DNA of 64,000 nt, taken from Turritopsis dohrnii (Eukaryota > Cnidaria > Hydrozoa > Anthoathecata > Oceaniidae). Position numbers and translations under genes: made by a program. The DNA lies in assembly GCA_027922465.2 (NCBI GenBank), contig BQMF02000026.1, positions 1,550,001 through 1,614,000 of the forward strand, written 5' to 3'. Below are positions 35,131 to 45,360 of this stretch, in pieces (within the stretch, counting starts at the first letter, position 1; each line of letters opens with the position of its first letter). Under the pieces are notes generated by a model. That model worked only from the letters and a program-made list of their open reading frames with translations, was not told where the DNA came from and did no database searches.

Positions 35131-35978
35131 TCTGAGATGTTTGAAATAAAAGAGAATGCAGTTCTGGAAGAGAGGATTTTATCGGGTCATGAAGGGTCAA
35201 AAGTGCCTACTAATGACGGAGGTTCCTTGGTGGACGTGAACGAGGCTGATCTCAAGGATAAGAAGGTAATATATGAAATTTATTTAATAATTCTCACAGT
35301 GAATGAAATGACTAATTACAGTGTTCCGTACCCAAATAGGATTCTGAGATGTTTGAAATAAAAGAGAATGCAGTGCTGGAAGAGAGGATTTTATCGGGTC
35401 ATGAAGGGTCAAAAGTGCCAACTAATGACGGAGGTTCCTTGGTGGACGTGAACGAGGCTGATCTCAAGGATAAGAAGGTAATATATGAAATTTATTTAAT
35501 AATTTTCACAGTGAATGAAATGACTAATTACAGTGTTCTGTACCCAAATAGGATTCTGAGATGCTAGAAATAAAAGAGAATGCAGTGCTGGAAGAGAGGA
35601 TTTTATCGGGTAATGAAGGGTCAAAAGTGCCAACTAATGACGGAGGTTCCTTAGTGGACGTGAACGAGGCTGATCTCAAGGATAAGAAGGTAATATATGA
35701 AATTTATTTAATAATTTTCACAGTGAATGAAATGACTAATTACAGTGTTCTGTACCCAAATAGGATTCTGAGATGCTAGAAATAAAAGAGAATGCAGTGC
35801 TGGAAGAGAGGATTTTATCGGGTAATGAAGGGTCAAAAGTGCCAACTAATGACGGAGGTTCCTTGGTGGACGTGAACGAGGCTGATCTCAAGGATAAGAA
35901 GGTAATATATGAAATTTATTTAATAATTCTAATTTATGCAGAACGTAATCTAACCAACTAAAATGCGCTATTACCAAA
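35131..35978 (+). repeat. 212-bp tandem repeat duplicating an exon four-fold
   Basis: Four head-to-tail copies start near 35131, 35343, 35555 and 35767 and differ at only a few bases. Copies 2 to 4 hold a complete 138-nt, phase-0 exon (46 codons, AG|GATTCTGAG to GATAAGAAG|GTAATA) plus its intron. Copy 1 holds the end of exon 2. Tandem splicing would repeat an acidic ENAVLEERILSG-type peptide without shifting the frame. Near-identity of introns and exons points to recent expansion. Confidence 0.88.
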
Positions 35979-36644
35979 TAGTGTCCTGAAATGTCAAAAG
36001 AGGATGCAGTACCTAGAGAAAGAATACAAATACATGTGACACAAGATGAACCTTGTCAAATACTGTTGCCTGTCGAGTTTCATAGAGAAATAGAACTTGA
36101 GGAGGTTAACTTGCAATCAGTGAGCGTGGGAATGAAAGGCGTTTTGAAAGAAGATGGGAATACTGTACCAAAAGGGTCTCATAATCGTGTTCAAAAGCCC
36201 TTAACAAACAAAGCTAAACAAAGTGTTAAAGCTGTCAAGTGCCCTGTTTGTAATTTAAAACAATCGTACATTACTCGACATCTCGGGTTGGTACACAAGT
36301 GGAGTTGGCAAAGTGCTGCAGCTGCGCGAAGTCAATTTGGTTTGATGGCAAGTAAACCAGAAACCAAAGAAAAGAAATCTACTGATTACCATTATAAGAG
36401 GCTGTGCCCTGTACCTGACTGTCTGCTTGTCAGAACAAATATGCCGGATCACTTGGTTAAGTATCATAAAATGAATAAAGGGCCAGCGTATTATGAACTT
36501 TTAGCAAAAGCGCCTAAATATGATCGACATTATATGCCAAAGGTGATATCTGAATCTCCACGGAAAGTGATAAACAAGATTTTGAACAGATCAATGAACA
36601 TCAACCTCGATCAGAACGTAGTTGCACAAAATGCATCCCATCTA

Positions 36645-37470
36645 ACTGTTCCGCCAGATGATTGCTTTAAGGTTTCACTGGATGAGGCCTCTTCCCGTTA
36701 TTTCCAACCAACATCAGCCATCAGTGAAACTGAGATCCATACCAGTGACAGTTTCAAGTTCAGTAAGTTGCGCTTGAGGCGCAAAGCTTCAGAAAATGCA
36801 CCGAAATTAACAGTTCCTCCAGTAGTCTCCTCAGAAGTTCTATCGGATGAGGCGTCGTCCCGTTATTTCCAACCAACATCAGCCATCAGTGAAACTGAGA
36901 TCCATACCAGCGACAGTTTCGAGTTCAGTAAGTTGCGCTTGAGGCGCAAAGCTTCAGAAAATGCACCGAAATTAACAGTTCCTCCAGTAGTCTCCTCAGA
37001 AGTTCTATCGGATGAGGCGTCGTCCCGTTATTTCCAACCAACATAAGCCATCAGTGAAACTGAGATCCATACCAGCGACAGTTTCGAGTTCAGTAAGTTG
37101 CGCTTGAGGCGCAAAGCTTCAGAAAATGCACCGAAATTAACAGTTCCTCCAGTAGTCTCCTCAGAAGTTCTATCGGATGAGGCGTCGTCCCGTTATTTCC
37201 AACCAACATCAGCCATCAGTGAAACTGAGATCCATACCAGTGACAGTTTCGAGTTCAGTAAGTTGCGCTTGAGGCGCAAAGCTTCAGAAAATGCACCGAA
37301 ATTAACAGTTCCTCCAGTAGTCTCCTCAGAAGTTCTATCGGATGAGGCGTCGTCCCGTTATTTCCAACCAACATCAGCCATCAGTGAAACTGAGATCCAT
37401 ACCAGCGACAGTTTCAAGTTCAGTAAGTTGCCCTTGAAACGGAAAGTTTCCTTTAAAGAAAGTATTGATC
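36645..37470 (+). repeat. 165-bp coding minisatellite, five copies
   Basis: GATGAGGCGTCGTCCCGTTA or a close variant recurs at 36681, 36846, 37011, 37176 and 37341, exactly 165 bp apart. Each unit encodes 55 residues containing SSRYFQPTSAISETEIHTSD, then FSKLRLRRKASENAPKLTVP. Unit 3 carries a C-to-A change that turns TCA into a TAA stop (37044-37046). The last unit diverges into KLPLKRKVSFKES. Confidence 0.9.
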
Positions 37471-37520
37471 AAATTGACCCTGCTAGCCATCCAACACAAC
37501 AATTATTTCATGACGAATAT

Positions 37521-38317
37521 AATCTTATTATACTAATTCGCAATTGTGTGTCACACTTTTATTTTAGAGAGTGATATATTTAACTAAATTTTACGTAGGA
37601 TTTCCTATATTGTCCGCGTAAAACCACGCAGCAGTGAGAACGTTTTTTTCTCTATAATGACGTCAGATTCTACTGTATCATTGATTTGACGTCAGTTTTT
37701 TTTATCAGTACATACAACAACGTTCATACGCTTACACGGGACACGGGTTCATTTTCGAAATAAAAACCGGTAAGAAATGTTTTGCCTGAAATGTAGGTTG
37801 ATTGTTGGCGGCGTGCGACGACGCCTTGGCGTCTAGTCTTATTATAATAATCCGCGATTGTGCATCCCACTTTTATTTTAGAGAGTGACATATTTAACTA
37901 AATTTTACGTAGGATTTCCTATATTGGCCGCGTAAAGCCACGTAGAGGCGAGAACGTTTTTTTCTCTGTAATGACGTCAAATTCTACTGTATCGTTGATT
38001 TGACGTCAGTTTTTTTTATCAGTACATACAACCACTTTTATACGCTTACACGGGACACGGGTTCATTTTCGAAATAAAAACCGGTAAGAAATGTTTTGCC
38101 AAAAATGTATGTTGATTGCGGGCGTCGTGCGACACCACACAAGATGAACATGGTCGGCGAGCGACGCCGCCTTGGCGGCTATACGCGTACGGTTTATATG
38201 GTTTATACGCGTACACGGGATTTGAATAAAGGGATCATTTTCGAAATAAAAACCGGTAAGAAATGTTTTGCCTGCATGTTGATCGTTGGCGGCGTGCGAC
38301 GACGCCTTGGCGTCTAG
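37521..38317 (+). repeat. About 316-bp tandem duplication upstream of the recombinase gene
   Basis: Copy 1 begins near 37521 and copy 2 near 37836. Both contain CACTTTTATTTTAGAGAGTG, a CCACG(C/T)AG block, two TGACGTCA sites, ACACGGGACACGGGTTCATT, TCGAAATAAAAACCGGTAAG and GCGTGCGACGACGCC-like sequence. A partial third copy (38237-38317) repeats only the last part. It lies directly before the recombinase start at 38331 and is probably its promoter region or the last intron of the preceding gene. Confidence 0.8.
37658..38008 (+). promoter_or_regulatory. Four perfect CRE palindromes (TGACGTCA)
   Basis: TGACGTCA occurs at 37658-37665, 37687-37694, 37972-37979 and 38001-38008: two per duplicated module, 29 bp apart within each. 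TGACGTCA is the full CREB/ATF binding palindrome. All lie 320-680 bp before the recombinase ATG, which suggests cAMP- or stress-responsive control. This role is inferred from the motif only. Confidence 0.55.
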
Positions 38318-38768
38318 TCCACTTATAAACATGGAAACAGAATCAGAAGAGAACGGAAGCGAAGAGGAAAGTGATTCTGAAAGTTTGTCAGGCACTTCTG
38401 ATACAAGTTTACATGAAGAGGAAAATATAAACAACTGGGATAAAGAAATTGATTGCCAAGTTCTTGGTCCGGACGTCGAACGATTAATTGATTCGTTTAT
38501 ATGTTACATGATTGGACCTGATCGTAATAGAAAAAGAGATTCCATTAACGTTATTGCTGGAGATCTACGCCGAATATTCAAAGCAGTGAAGGTGGAAAAT
38601 GATCTTTCCATTATTTTTCAAAATGGAGGAAGTTTTTTTCGAGAGATGTACATCGCGAAGTATTGTTCTGTAAAGCGTACTAAAGCTACAAGTATAAAGA
38701 AGTACCTGTACTCTTTAAAAGACTTTTGCGAATTCTTAATTGCTGAAGATGTTATCGTAGCCAAGGTA

Positions 38769-39526
38769 CCTTATCGGGGAAAAAAAAGTCGGGATTTATT
38801 TTAGTCGGGGAAAATTTTGGTCGGGGAAAAATTTAGTCACCTCGAGAAATTTTAGTCACTTTTCCCCGACCAAAATTTCGAAATTAGTCGCTTTTCCCCG
38901 ACTAAAATTTCGAAATTAGTCGCTTTTCCCCGACTAAAATTTCTAATAGGTCACTTTTCCCCGAAAATTTGCAATGCAAGTAGAAAATGGAACACAATTT
39001 TATGTCGACACTTTCAATTTGAACTAAAAATTATATTACAAAATAACTAATTAAGAGTTCAATCTAATACAATAACAGTTTTTGAGGTTTGATCGTCATT
39101 ATTTTCATCACTGGCATCCATATTGCTTTCACAAACATCAATTATATCTTCACTGACATCCATTTTATTTTCACTGACATCAATTTTGTTTCCCTTAATC
39201 GTAACAGAAAAATCTGTATCGTCCTCATTGACTGATTCAACTTCATTCGATTCCCCTTCCTTTGCTAGACCGTCATAATTCCAGTCGAAAATCGATAGAT
39301 AGACTCTACTTGAGATGATCAAAAATCGGGGAAAAGTTTCGATCGGGGAGTAAAAAATCGGGGAAAAGTTTTGGGCGGCAGTAAAAAAACCGGGGAAAAT
39401 TTTTGGACGGGGAAATGAAAAATCGGGTGAAATTTTTGGACGGGTGTTGAAAAGTCGGGGGAAAATTTTAGTCACTAGCCCAAAAAATTAGTCACTTACC
39501 CCCGACTTTTTTTTTCCCCGATAAGG
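38769..39526. mobile_element. 758-bp CCTTATCGGGG MITE inside the recombinase exon
   Basis: The ends CCTTATCGGGG and CCCCGATAAGG are perfect inverted repeats, flanked by TA at 38767-38768 and 39527-39528. The subterminal zones on both sides are packed with GTCGGGGAAAA or TTTTCCCCGAC repeats. Deleting the element and one TA joins codon GTA to TCT, and the recombinase frame continues with no shift or stop. The interior (39060-39300) holds a minus-strand acidic open stretch that does not look like transposon-end sequence. The element is non-autonomous. Confidence 0.93.
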
Positions 39527-40285
39527 TATCTTTAAAAGATATACAGATCCTGATAGGGAAAATTCAACAGTGGCGCAAAAATTACAAAAGAGAGGAGAAA
39601 GTAGCCCGATTCAAAAGAATGGTGGATGATCAGGAAATGTTAGTAGATAAGCAACAAGTTGCCGCCTACGACAACAGTGAAAATTCAATGAAAGCTATAG
39701 CTCTCCTCGATCTTCTGGGCAAGAATGAAAGTTACAAACTAAGTCAAACTGAATACTGTTTAATAAGGGACCATATGTATATAATTATTCATTTTACAAT
39801 CGCACAAAGGTCTGGCGTTACAGCTAATATGACTATTGAAGAATTTCAATCAGCAAAAGAAATTGAAAAAGGATTTAGAGTTATAAATGTGTGGGACCAT
39901 AAAACTGTGGCAACTTATGGTCCAGCCAAAATTGTGTTATCGCCAGAAAATTATAACCGACTACGAATATACGTGGAATCAGCTAGAAAGCAGACGAATC
40001 CAAAATCTAATGCTGTTTTTCTTAGTTGGTCTGGAAAAAAGGTTTCTTCTGGAGACATCAGCAAGCGCCTACATTTATCATGGCTTAGAGCAGGGAATTT
40101 TGACAACAGAACAATCCCCAAAAATCTCACTGCAAACATTGTTCGAAAATCAGCCAGCACAGGATTGAGGGAAAGGAAAAGCATATTTATTGACGAAGTT
40201 GCGAATGTGATGACTCACAGTAAAAGGACTGCAGACGAGCATTATTATTTAGGAAACATGGAGCGGTCATCAGTAATTGGTACAG

Positions 40286-40376
40286 GTAAGTCAACATCTA
40301 GTTGCTTGTCGGCGGGCAGAATAGCCAACTAAAAGCTCCCAGTTACTTACTGACTTAATTACTTACTTACTTACAG
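40286..40376 (+). mobile_element. 91-bp intron made of SINE-tail sequence
   Basis: The intron GTAAGTCAAC...CTTACTTACAG consists of the SINE 3' region: CTAGTTGCTTGTCGGCGGGC, CAGAATAGCCAAC, then CTCCCAGTTACTTACT and an (ACTT)n tail, with about 30 bases of the family's middle (GATGGAAGCCCAAGG) missing. The donor GTAAGT is the GTAAGTCAAC already present in the SINE copy at 30440-30597. The acceptor is the end of the (ACTT)n tail. TACAG stands on both sides of the insert. Codons on either side join in frame (phase 1). Confidence 0.82.
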
Positions 40377-41012
40377 CCTCTGTAACGCAATTATTTCATG
40401 GAAGCGAGAATTCTAACGATGAAGCTGTAACACCACAAAAGAGGAAAAAGTGGACAAACAAGGAAGTTGACAAGCTACAGGAGGTTTTCGATTTACAGGA
40501 AGGTGTCACCTTTCCTGATGTGAAATACAAACATGACATGGTGCAGTCACTGAATGCGTCTCCACGTCAAATATATGACAAACTACGCCGCATGAGTCCG
40601 AAGAAGTTGCCGGGATCTCCGATGGCAAGGCAGTCGTTGTTTCTCAAAAGAGATTTAATAGCTCTTCGGAAAGAGGGAGCTGAACTTATCCGAGGTGGCA
40701 CCTTGAACGTCGAAAGAATAAATAGCGTATTGAGAAATTCGGGCCTCCTTGAAAAATTTACGCTTGTCCAATTGCGTACTCGCATTAACTACGAGCGCAG
40801 AAGAAAAAAGAACTGAAAAGAGTGAAAAAGAAATCGGAAATTTTAACCGACTGTTGGTTTATATGTTTGAACTGTTGAATTGTTTCACTGGTGCTCTTTA
40901 TTACGCTATGGTCATGCCTACTGGAATTTCTCTATAAGATACAATTTAGAAATCGAAATCGAGGCTGACTGTACAATAATTATTTATAGAGAATTATTTC
41001 CGTGTGGCGTAT

Positions 41013-41096
41013 TTGGATAGCCTCAAAACATTTTGCGGATAGTTTGGCGACACATAGGATAGCTTAACATCATACCAAGATAGCCTGACATCTTGA
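41013..41096 (+). repeat. Cluster 3 of the GATAGCCTGACATCTT motif (four degenerate units)
   Basis: GGATAGCCTCAAAACAT, GGATAGTTTGGCGACA, GGATAGCTTAACATCA and AGATAGCCTGACATCTT lie in a row about 200 bp after the recombinase stop codon, in the same orientation as the cluster at 32179. With that cluster it brackets the two genes and may mark the right end of the element. Confidence 0.7.
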
Positions 41097-42321
41097 ATGC
41101 AATTCTGCCTAAACTAGTATCCAGGGCTGACTGTTTCTTTCTGTGATTTCTTTCTGACATGCAAAAAGGTTCTAGATAAAAAGTTGATTTTCTGAGGTAT
41201 ACTTTCGAATTGTATTCAAATGCAGATTAGTTGCTAACTATTTACCTTTCTGTTTTATTACTTAGGTTGATATTAGTGTTAAATAACTGTATACCTTGTT
41301 ATACAAGCCTATGACAATGAAACACATTTCAGAGAGCTGAAATTTGAATATTAAGTCACATTCATATAAACTGTGTTTTGCCGTATTTTATCGATGTGAA
41401 ATTTAAGCGACACTTTGCAATAAAGAAATAGAGCAACGGTTTGTTTCATTGGCTTATGTAAATTGGATTAGTACTTGGCACTTTTGGTACTCAGTTTTGG
41501 TCGGGAAACCCTATAATGTTTGCATTGATGCCTTTTTCTTGTTGCAATATTGCAGTTATATATTATTTTTCGAGGAGATAGTAACAGTCCGAGATCGGCA
41601 AGTTGAATTTATATTCGTTTATGTTTTAAATTTCCCATCAGAAACTAATGCTTTCTGTTTTGTAAAATTTATGGCGTTTTAGTGGGAATTTTCTATACCA
41701 TTTCGAATACAAACTAAATGCCGCATTGAAACTATCCATAAAAAACGCTTTTATTATCCAGCCTGGATAAAATTTCTGCATATGAACAACCACTTAGACA
41801 AAAGAACGATAATAATTCAATTTGCGTGTTTTCAAAGTTGTTACATTTTATAAAGGAAGAAAAATGAAGCCGGTTAATTGGTTTCAGATGTTGAAATTAT
41901 GTTGTATAAAAAGATATTACACTAAGCCTCATCAAATATCTTACTAAATTAATCCCTTACGAAACCCATGCACAAGGCCTTTCTCTTATAAATATTAATA
42001 GCGCCTAGTCATCCTCTGTACACCTAATCACAAGGTTTGTAGACATTCTTTGGTTGTTAGTTCCGATAGTCAAGGAAATGAATTACAAGTTAGCAGATTC
42101 CGATATTTTTTGATTCCTCAATAATATTAGATATCCACTAGATTTCAACCTGTCTTTCCGTTATATCAGATAGTTTTTTCCCGCTCCTCTCAGAACTGAT
42201 GTCCAATGGGAATACAAATCTGATCAGTACGGAGAGCCGACATCGATCCACCATGGTACTATATCAAAGTCGGGTCAAACCTTTTTCGACATGTTAGTAG
42301 ACCTATTCGGAAAATACTTCG
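41097..42321. other. Noncoding stretch, nothing recognised
   Basis: AT-rich sequence without a supported gene. The 77-codon frame at 41449 lacks motifs. Confidence 0.35.
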
Positions 42322-43790
42322 TTCTCGCATGGTAAGTATACTATTGGCGTATTTATAGATTTGTCAAAAGCATTTGATACAGTTGACCACAGCATACTCT
42401 TAGAAAAACTTCGATATTATGGACTTCATGGGAAAACCCTTGAATGGTTTCAAAGTTATTTGAAAAATCGAAAACAATATGTGGCGTATGGACACGGAAA
42501 AATTACTGAAGCACTTGATATTATCTGCGGAGTTCCCCAAGGATCTATCTTAGGTCCACTACTGTTTCTAATATACGTGAACGATCTTTGTAAATGCTCT
42601 ACAATACTCTCACAAGTGATGTTTGCTGACGACACGAATTTATTTTATTCCAACGAAAATTTCGCTGACCTTTTTTCAACAATGAATTTGGAGCTTACCA
42701 AAGTAGCAGAATGGTTTAAAGCCAACAGGCTGTCATTAAATATAAAGAAAACAAAGTATTCTATTTTTCATCCATCCAATAAAAAGCGATTTATTCCAGA
42801 AATTATTCCAACATTAAAGATAGACAATATTTCTATAAAAAGAGAAACGGTAACTAAATTTTTGGAAGTTATGTTAGATGAAACCCTTTCCTGGAAAAAA
42901 CAAATTGATACTGTCGGTACAAAAGTTTCTAAATGTATTGGTATATTATATAGAGTAAGACACCTGCTGACTAAACAACTGCTGAAGCAACTTTATTATG
43001 CGTTTATATATTCCCACCTATATTATGCAAATATCGTTTGGGCCAGTACATCTAAGTCAAAACTAATGCCACTTTATCGCCTTCAAAAACATGCAATGCG
43101 CGTTATACACTTTAAAGACCGCTATACAAATGCTAAGCCACTCTTTGACGCTCTGAAAACCTTCACTATTTATCAAATCAACATCTACCAAATTCTTTGT
43201 TTTATGTATAAATGTAAAACTAAGACTGCACCACCCATATTTCATGATTTGTACAAATTAAAACCAACAAACAAGTACACAACAAGATTTGCGAGAATGT
43301 TATCTGAACCTTATTGTCGCAATAAACTTAAGCAATTCGGTATATCTTTTCGTGCACCGCACCTGTGGAATATCCTCATAGATTCCACAAACACTCCACT
43401 GGATTGCAAATCTTATATGAACTTTAAGCAAAAACTTAAGGCTATGCTCCTCCTACATACTGACAACATGGAAAAATATTTTTAACACACTTTTTGCCAA
43501 TGAATTTTTAAAGATTACCTATATAGTACATTATTAGATTCTGAAAAAATATCTCAACAAGAACAAGCAAAATAGGTTCTCGATGATAAGATCACCCTGA
43601 TCTTCTACGAGTTTTCCTTGTTATTTATGAGTTTATGAGAATATCCACTTAACATTATTTAATTATAGAAACTGTAACGTTTTTACGTTGTTTTTAACAT
43701 TCTGAAAATTGTTGTAACATTGTATATATTACCAGCCTGTAAACTTATTATTAACAGAAAATATACCTATCTATCTATCTAATACGTCAC
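42322..43790 (+). mobile_element. 5'-truncated LINE, reverse transcriptase frame intact from motif A to the end
   Basis: The frame enters at about 42322 and stops at 43483-43485. Motif A is VFIDLSKAFDTVDH, motif B GVPQGSILGPLLFLIYVNDL, motif C MFADDTNLF, and motif D region LSLNIKKTKYSIF. It is followed by the thumb and C-terminal Cys-poor region (YSHLYYANIVWA, LQKHAMRVIHF). This is a LINE-type reverse transcriptase of the Jockey/CR1 group, which copies its RNA at a nicked genomic target. The endonuclease and first half of the protein are missing; the open end at 42.32 kb is the usual 5' truncation. The 3' UTR ends in an (ATCT)n tail at about 43770-43787. The lack of stop codons over 1.1 kb suggests a fairly young copy. 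Confidence 0.88.
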
Positions 43791-45360
43791 AGCAGAGCTT
43801 GCCTCGCTTTCAAACCATATAATAATGACATTTGTGTTGTTTTTGAAAAGAAACAAAACCCGAAGAAAAAATCTTACACGGACTTTCTTTATCATTCTGA
43901 ATTACGTCAGTAATTTGAAATATCAGAAACTGGGCAAGATCTGCCCTGATCTTTAATCAAGATCTGTAATTTCCGAAAAGGAACATGCGAAAACGAACGT
44001 CTTTTGGATCGCTCTGATAGCTGTATACTGTACAGGGGAAACTTGGTCTAAAAAGTCGAACCATGAAAAGAAGGAACAGTTTCTGCTATTTCCCTAGCGA
44101 TATTTGTCATCATGACATTTTGATAAGCCAGTCACCTGACTCTGGTAAACATTTTTCGCCGCTTCATTTGCCCTCTAGGTGGACAACCGACTAAATAGTT
44201 ATGTAATGAAGCGAAATTATCCATGAATCAACAACAGCAGGCGAACTACACATAAATGTGGAAAGTTCTTTCACAAACCGATCATGCCCACCTACCCAAG
44301 CTCTTCTATAACTGCAATATATAAATTCATAAATCACACAAATCAGGGCATCAGCAGGAATTATCGTCCTGTAGTATGAAAACTGGAACCGAACTTTTCG
44401 TTTAATATTATTTTTGTGTGCGTTTTCTTTATTTTAAACATTTTAGATTGATACACAGTTTTGTCTTCCAAACCTTCACCATAAAATACTAACGCGGCTG
44501 AACAACAATATATTCAGGCCTGTGATGTATACAACAAACCTTTAAAATACCACAGTGGTGTATGGCGAGTGGTTACGCGAGTGCAGCAGTACACCGAAGC
44601 ATGAATCATGAACACAGCTCCAGCCGTGCTGTTGCAAATGATAAAAAAAGATCTTATCATCGAATGGTTCAAGGATGTGCAGTCAATCTGAAATGGATGG
44701 CAGCAAAGACAGCAAGTTCCATTTCTTCAAAGAAAAGAGACAATATTTCACCGATAGTGCGCTTTTAAAAGATCAGACAGCTTTGTTCCATGACATAAGA
44801 GCTAGAAAAAAAACCCCTTTAATAATGATCCGATTAGCCATTCAAGAAGTAAATGCAGAATCCAATCTTCTTGATGAAGATGAAGAAGATGTAGGAAGTT
44901 GCTGTTTAAATAAGATATGAGATGAAAGAGATTTTTTTTATTAATCCCTCTGATTTATAAGAGGGTGAAAATTCCAAAAATCAAATAAACACCCAGATCG
45001 TTTAATTGGGGATGTACGGTAACTGAACCCCACATATTTTCTTCGGACATAAATACAACTGAAAATAAGGTGTTCTTCCTGTCTATGAAAGTACACTTAA
45101 CATGGTTTGTCCAATATTTGGCAGAAAGATAAAAATTAGCAATAGAATTTAGTATTTTAAAAATACACAAGAAACGTTACGGAGGTATCTATCATAGATT
45201 TGCTCCACAGATAAACGTTCGTTTTCTATTAGTAAAACAATAATTAAGAAGCTACTATACTTGTGAGAAAACACAGGACCACTAAGATGGTCGATGTGAA
45301 GATTTCACTATCACAAAACATGTTCGTCAACCTCGTACGGTAACTACGGTAACTTTATCA
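43791..45360. other. No assignable gene; one coding-like pocket at 44.56-44.92 kb
   Basis: The overlapping + frames at 44562-44920 include KEKRQYFTDSALLKDQTALF and a charged C-terminal run (LLDEDEEDVG). They could be part of a transposase or a host exon, but I do not recognise them. The rest shows nothing. Confidence 0.3.

Larger units (their letters stand above)
32855..37574 (+). pseudogene. Dbf4-like zinc-finger protein of the recombinase element, six exons, broken
   Basis: Exon 1 32855-32896 (MSNKTIKRYSLRTK, donor GTGAGT). Exon 2 33522-35265. Exons 3-5 at 35340-35477, 35552-35689 and 35764-35901. Exon 6 from 35982. All junctions are GT-AG and in phase 0. Exon 2 has YRPILCKNWKIPQINYNTD, like Dbf4 motif M, then the finger YCEICSETYENLPRHLASEK-H with C-x2-C-x9-H-x5-H spacing (first Cys near residue 150), as in the DBF-type finger (motif C). 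The N-terminal Dbf4 BRCT region is absent. A helical block follows (LLPDETSTLILNKIRGIFGE). Two copies of a paired zinc-binding module (KCPVC...YITRHL...VH plus YHYKR-x-CPVP-x-C...PDHL) lie in exons 2 and 6. A one-base frame change occurs in the G/A-runs at 34865-34882, and a TAA stop at 37044-37046. Probable role: DNA or partner binding for the neighbouring recombinase. The true 3' end is uncertain. Confidence 0.7.
38331..40816 (+). pseudogene. Tyrosine recombinase with C-terminal SANT/Myb-like domain, interrupted by a MITE
   Basis: Coding parts are 38331-38768, 39529-40285 and 40377-40816; without the insertion and intron they give 544 residues. ATG 38331 is chosen because an acidic Glu/Ser run (METESEENGSEEES) follows. 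Residues about 45-165 are helical, including TSIKKYLYSLKDFCEFL, which resembles the SAM-like core-binding domain. The catalytic domain shows Arg240 (AQRSGV), Lys271 (DHKTVA), Asn349-x-x-Arg352 (TANIVRKS, Asn where His is usual), His376 (MTHSKRTA) and Tyr385 (DEHYYL), nine residues after the His as expected. Residues after 405 carry KRKKWTNKEVDKLQEVF and SPRQIYDKLRRM, a SANT/Myb-like DNA-binding domain. It presumably cuts and rejoins DNA at the element ends, like Crypton recombinases. Family placement is uncertain. The MITE disables this copy. Confidence 0.78.

Noticed and set aside
25412..41096. GATAGCCTGACATCTT arrays as a CRISPR-like locus
   Set aside because: The spacers are short or part of the repeat, the clusters are degenerate, the genome is eukaryotic and there are no cas genes.
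44562..44920. Two overlapping + frames that look coding
   Set aside because: No family recognised and no splice or regulatory support; kept only as a remark.
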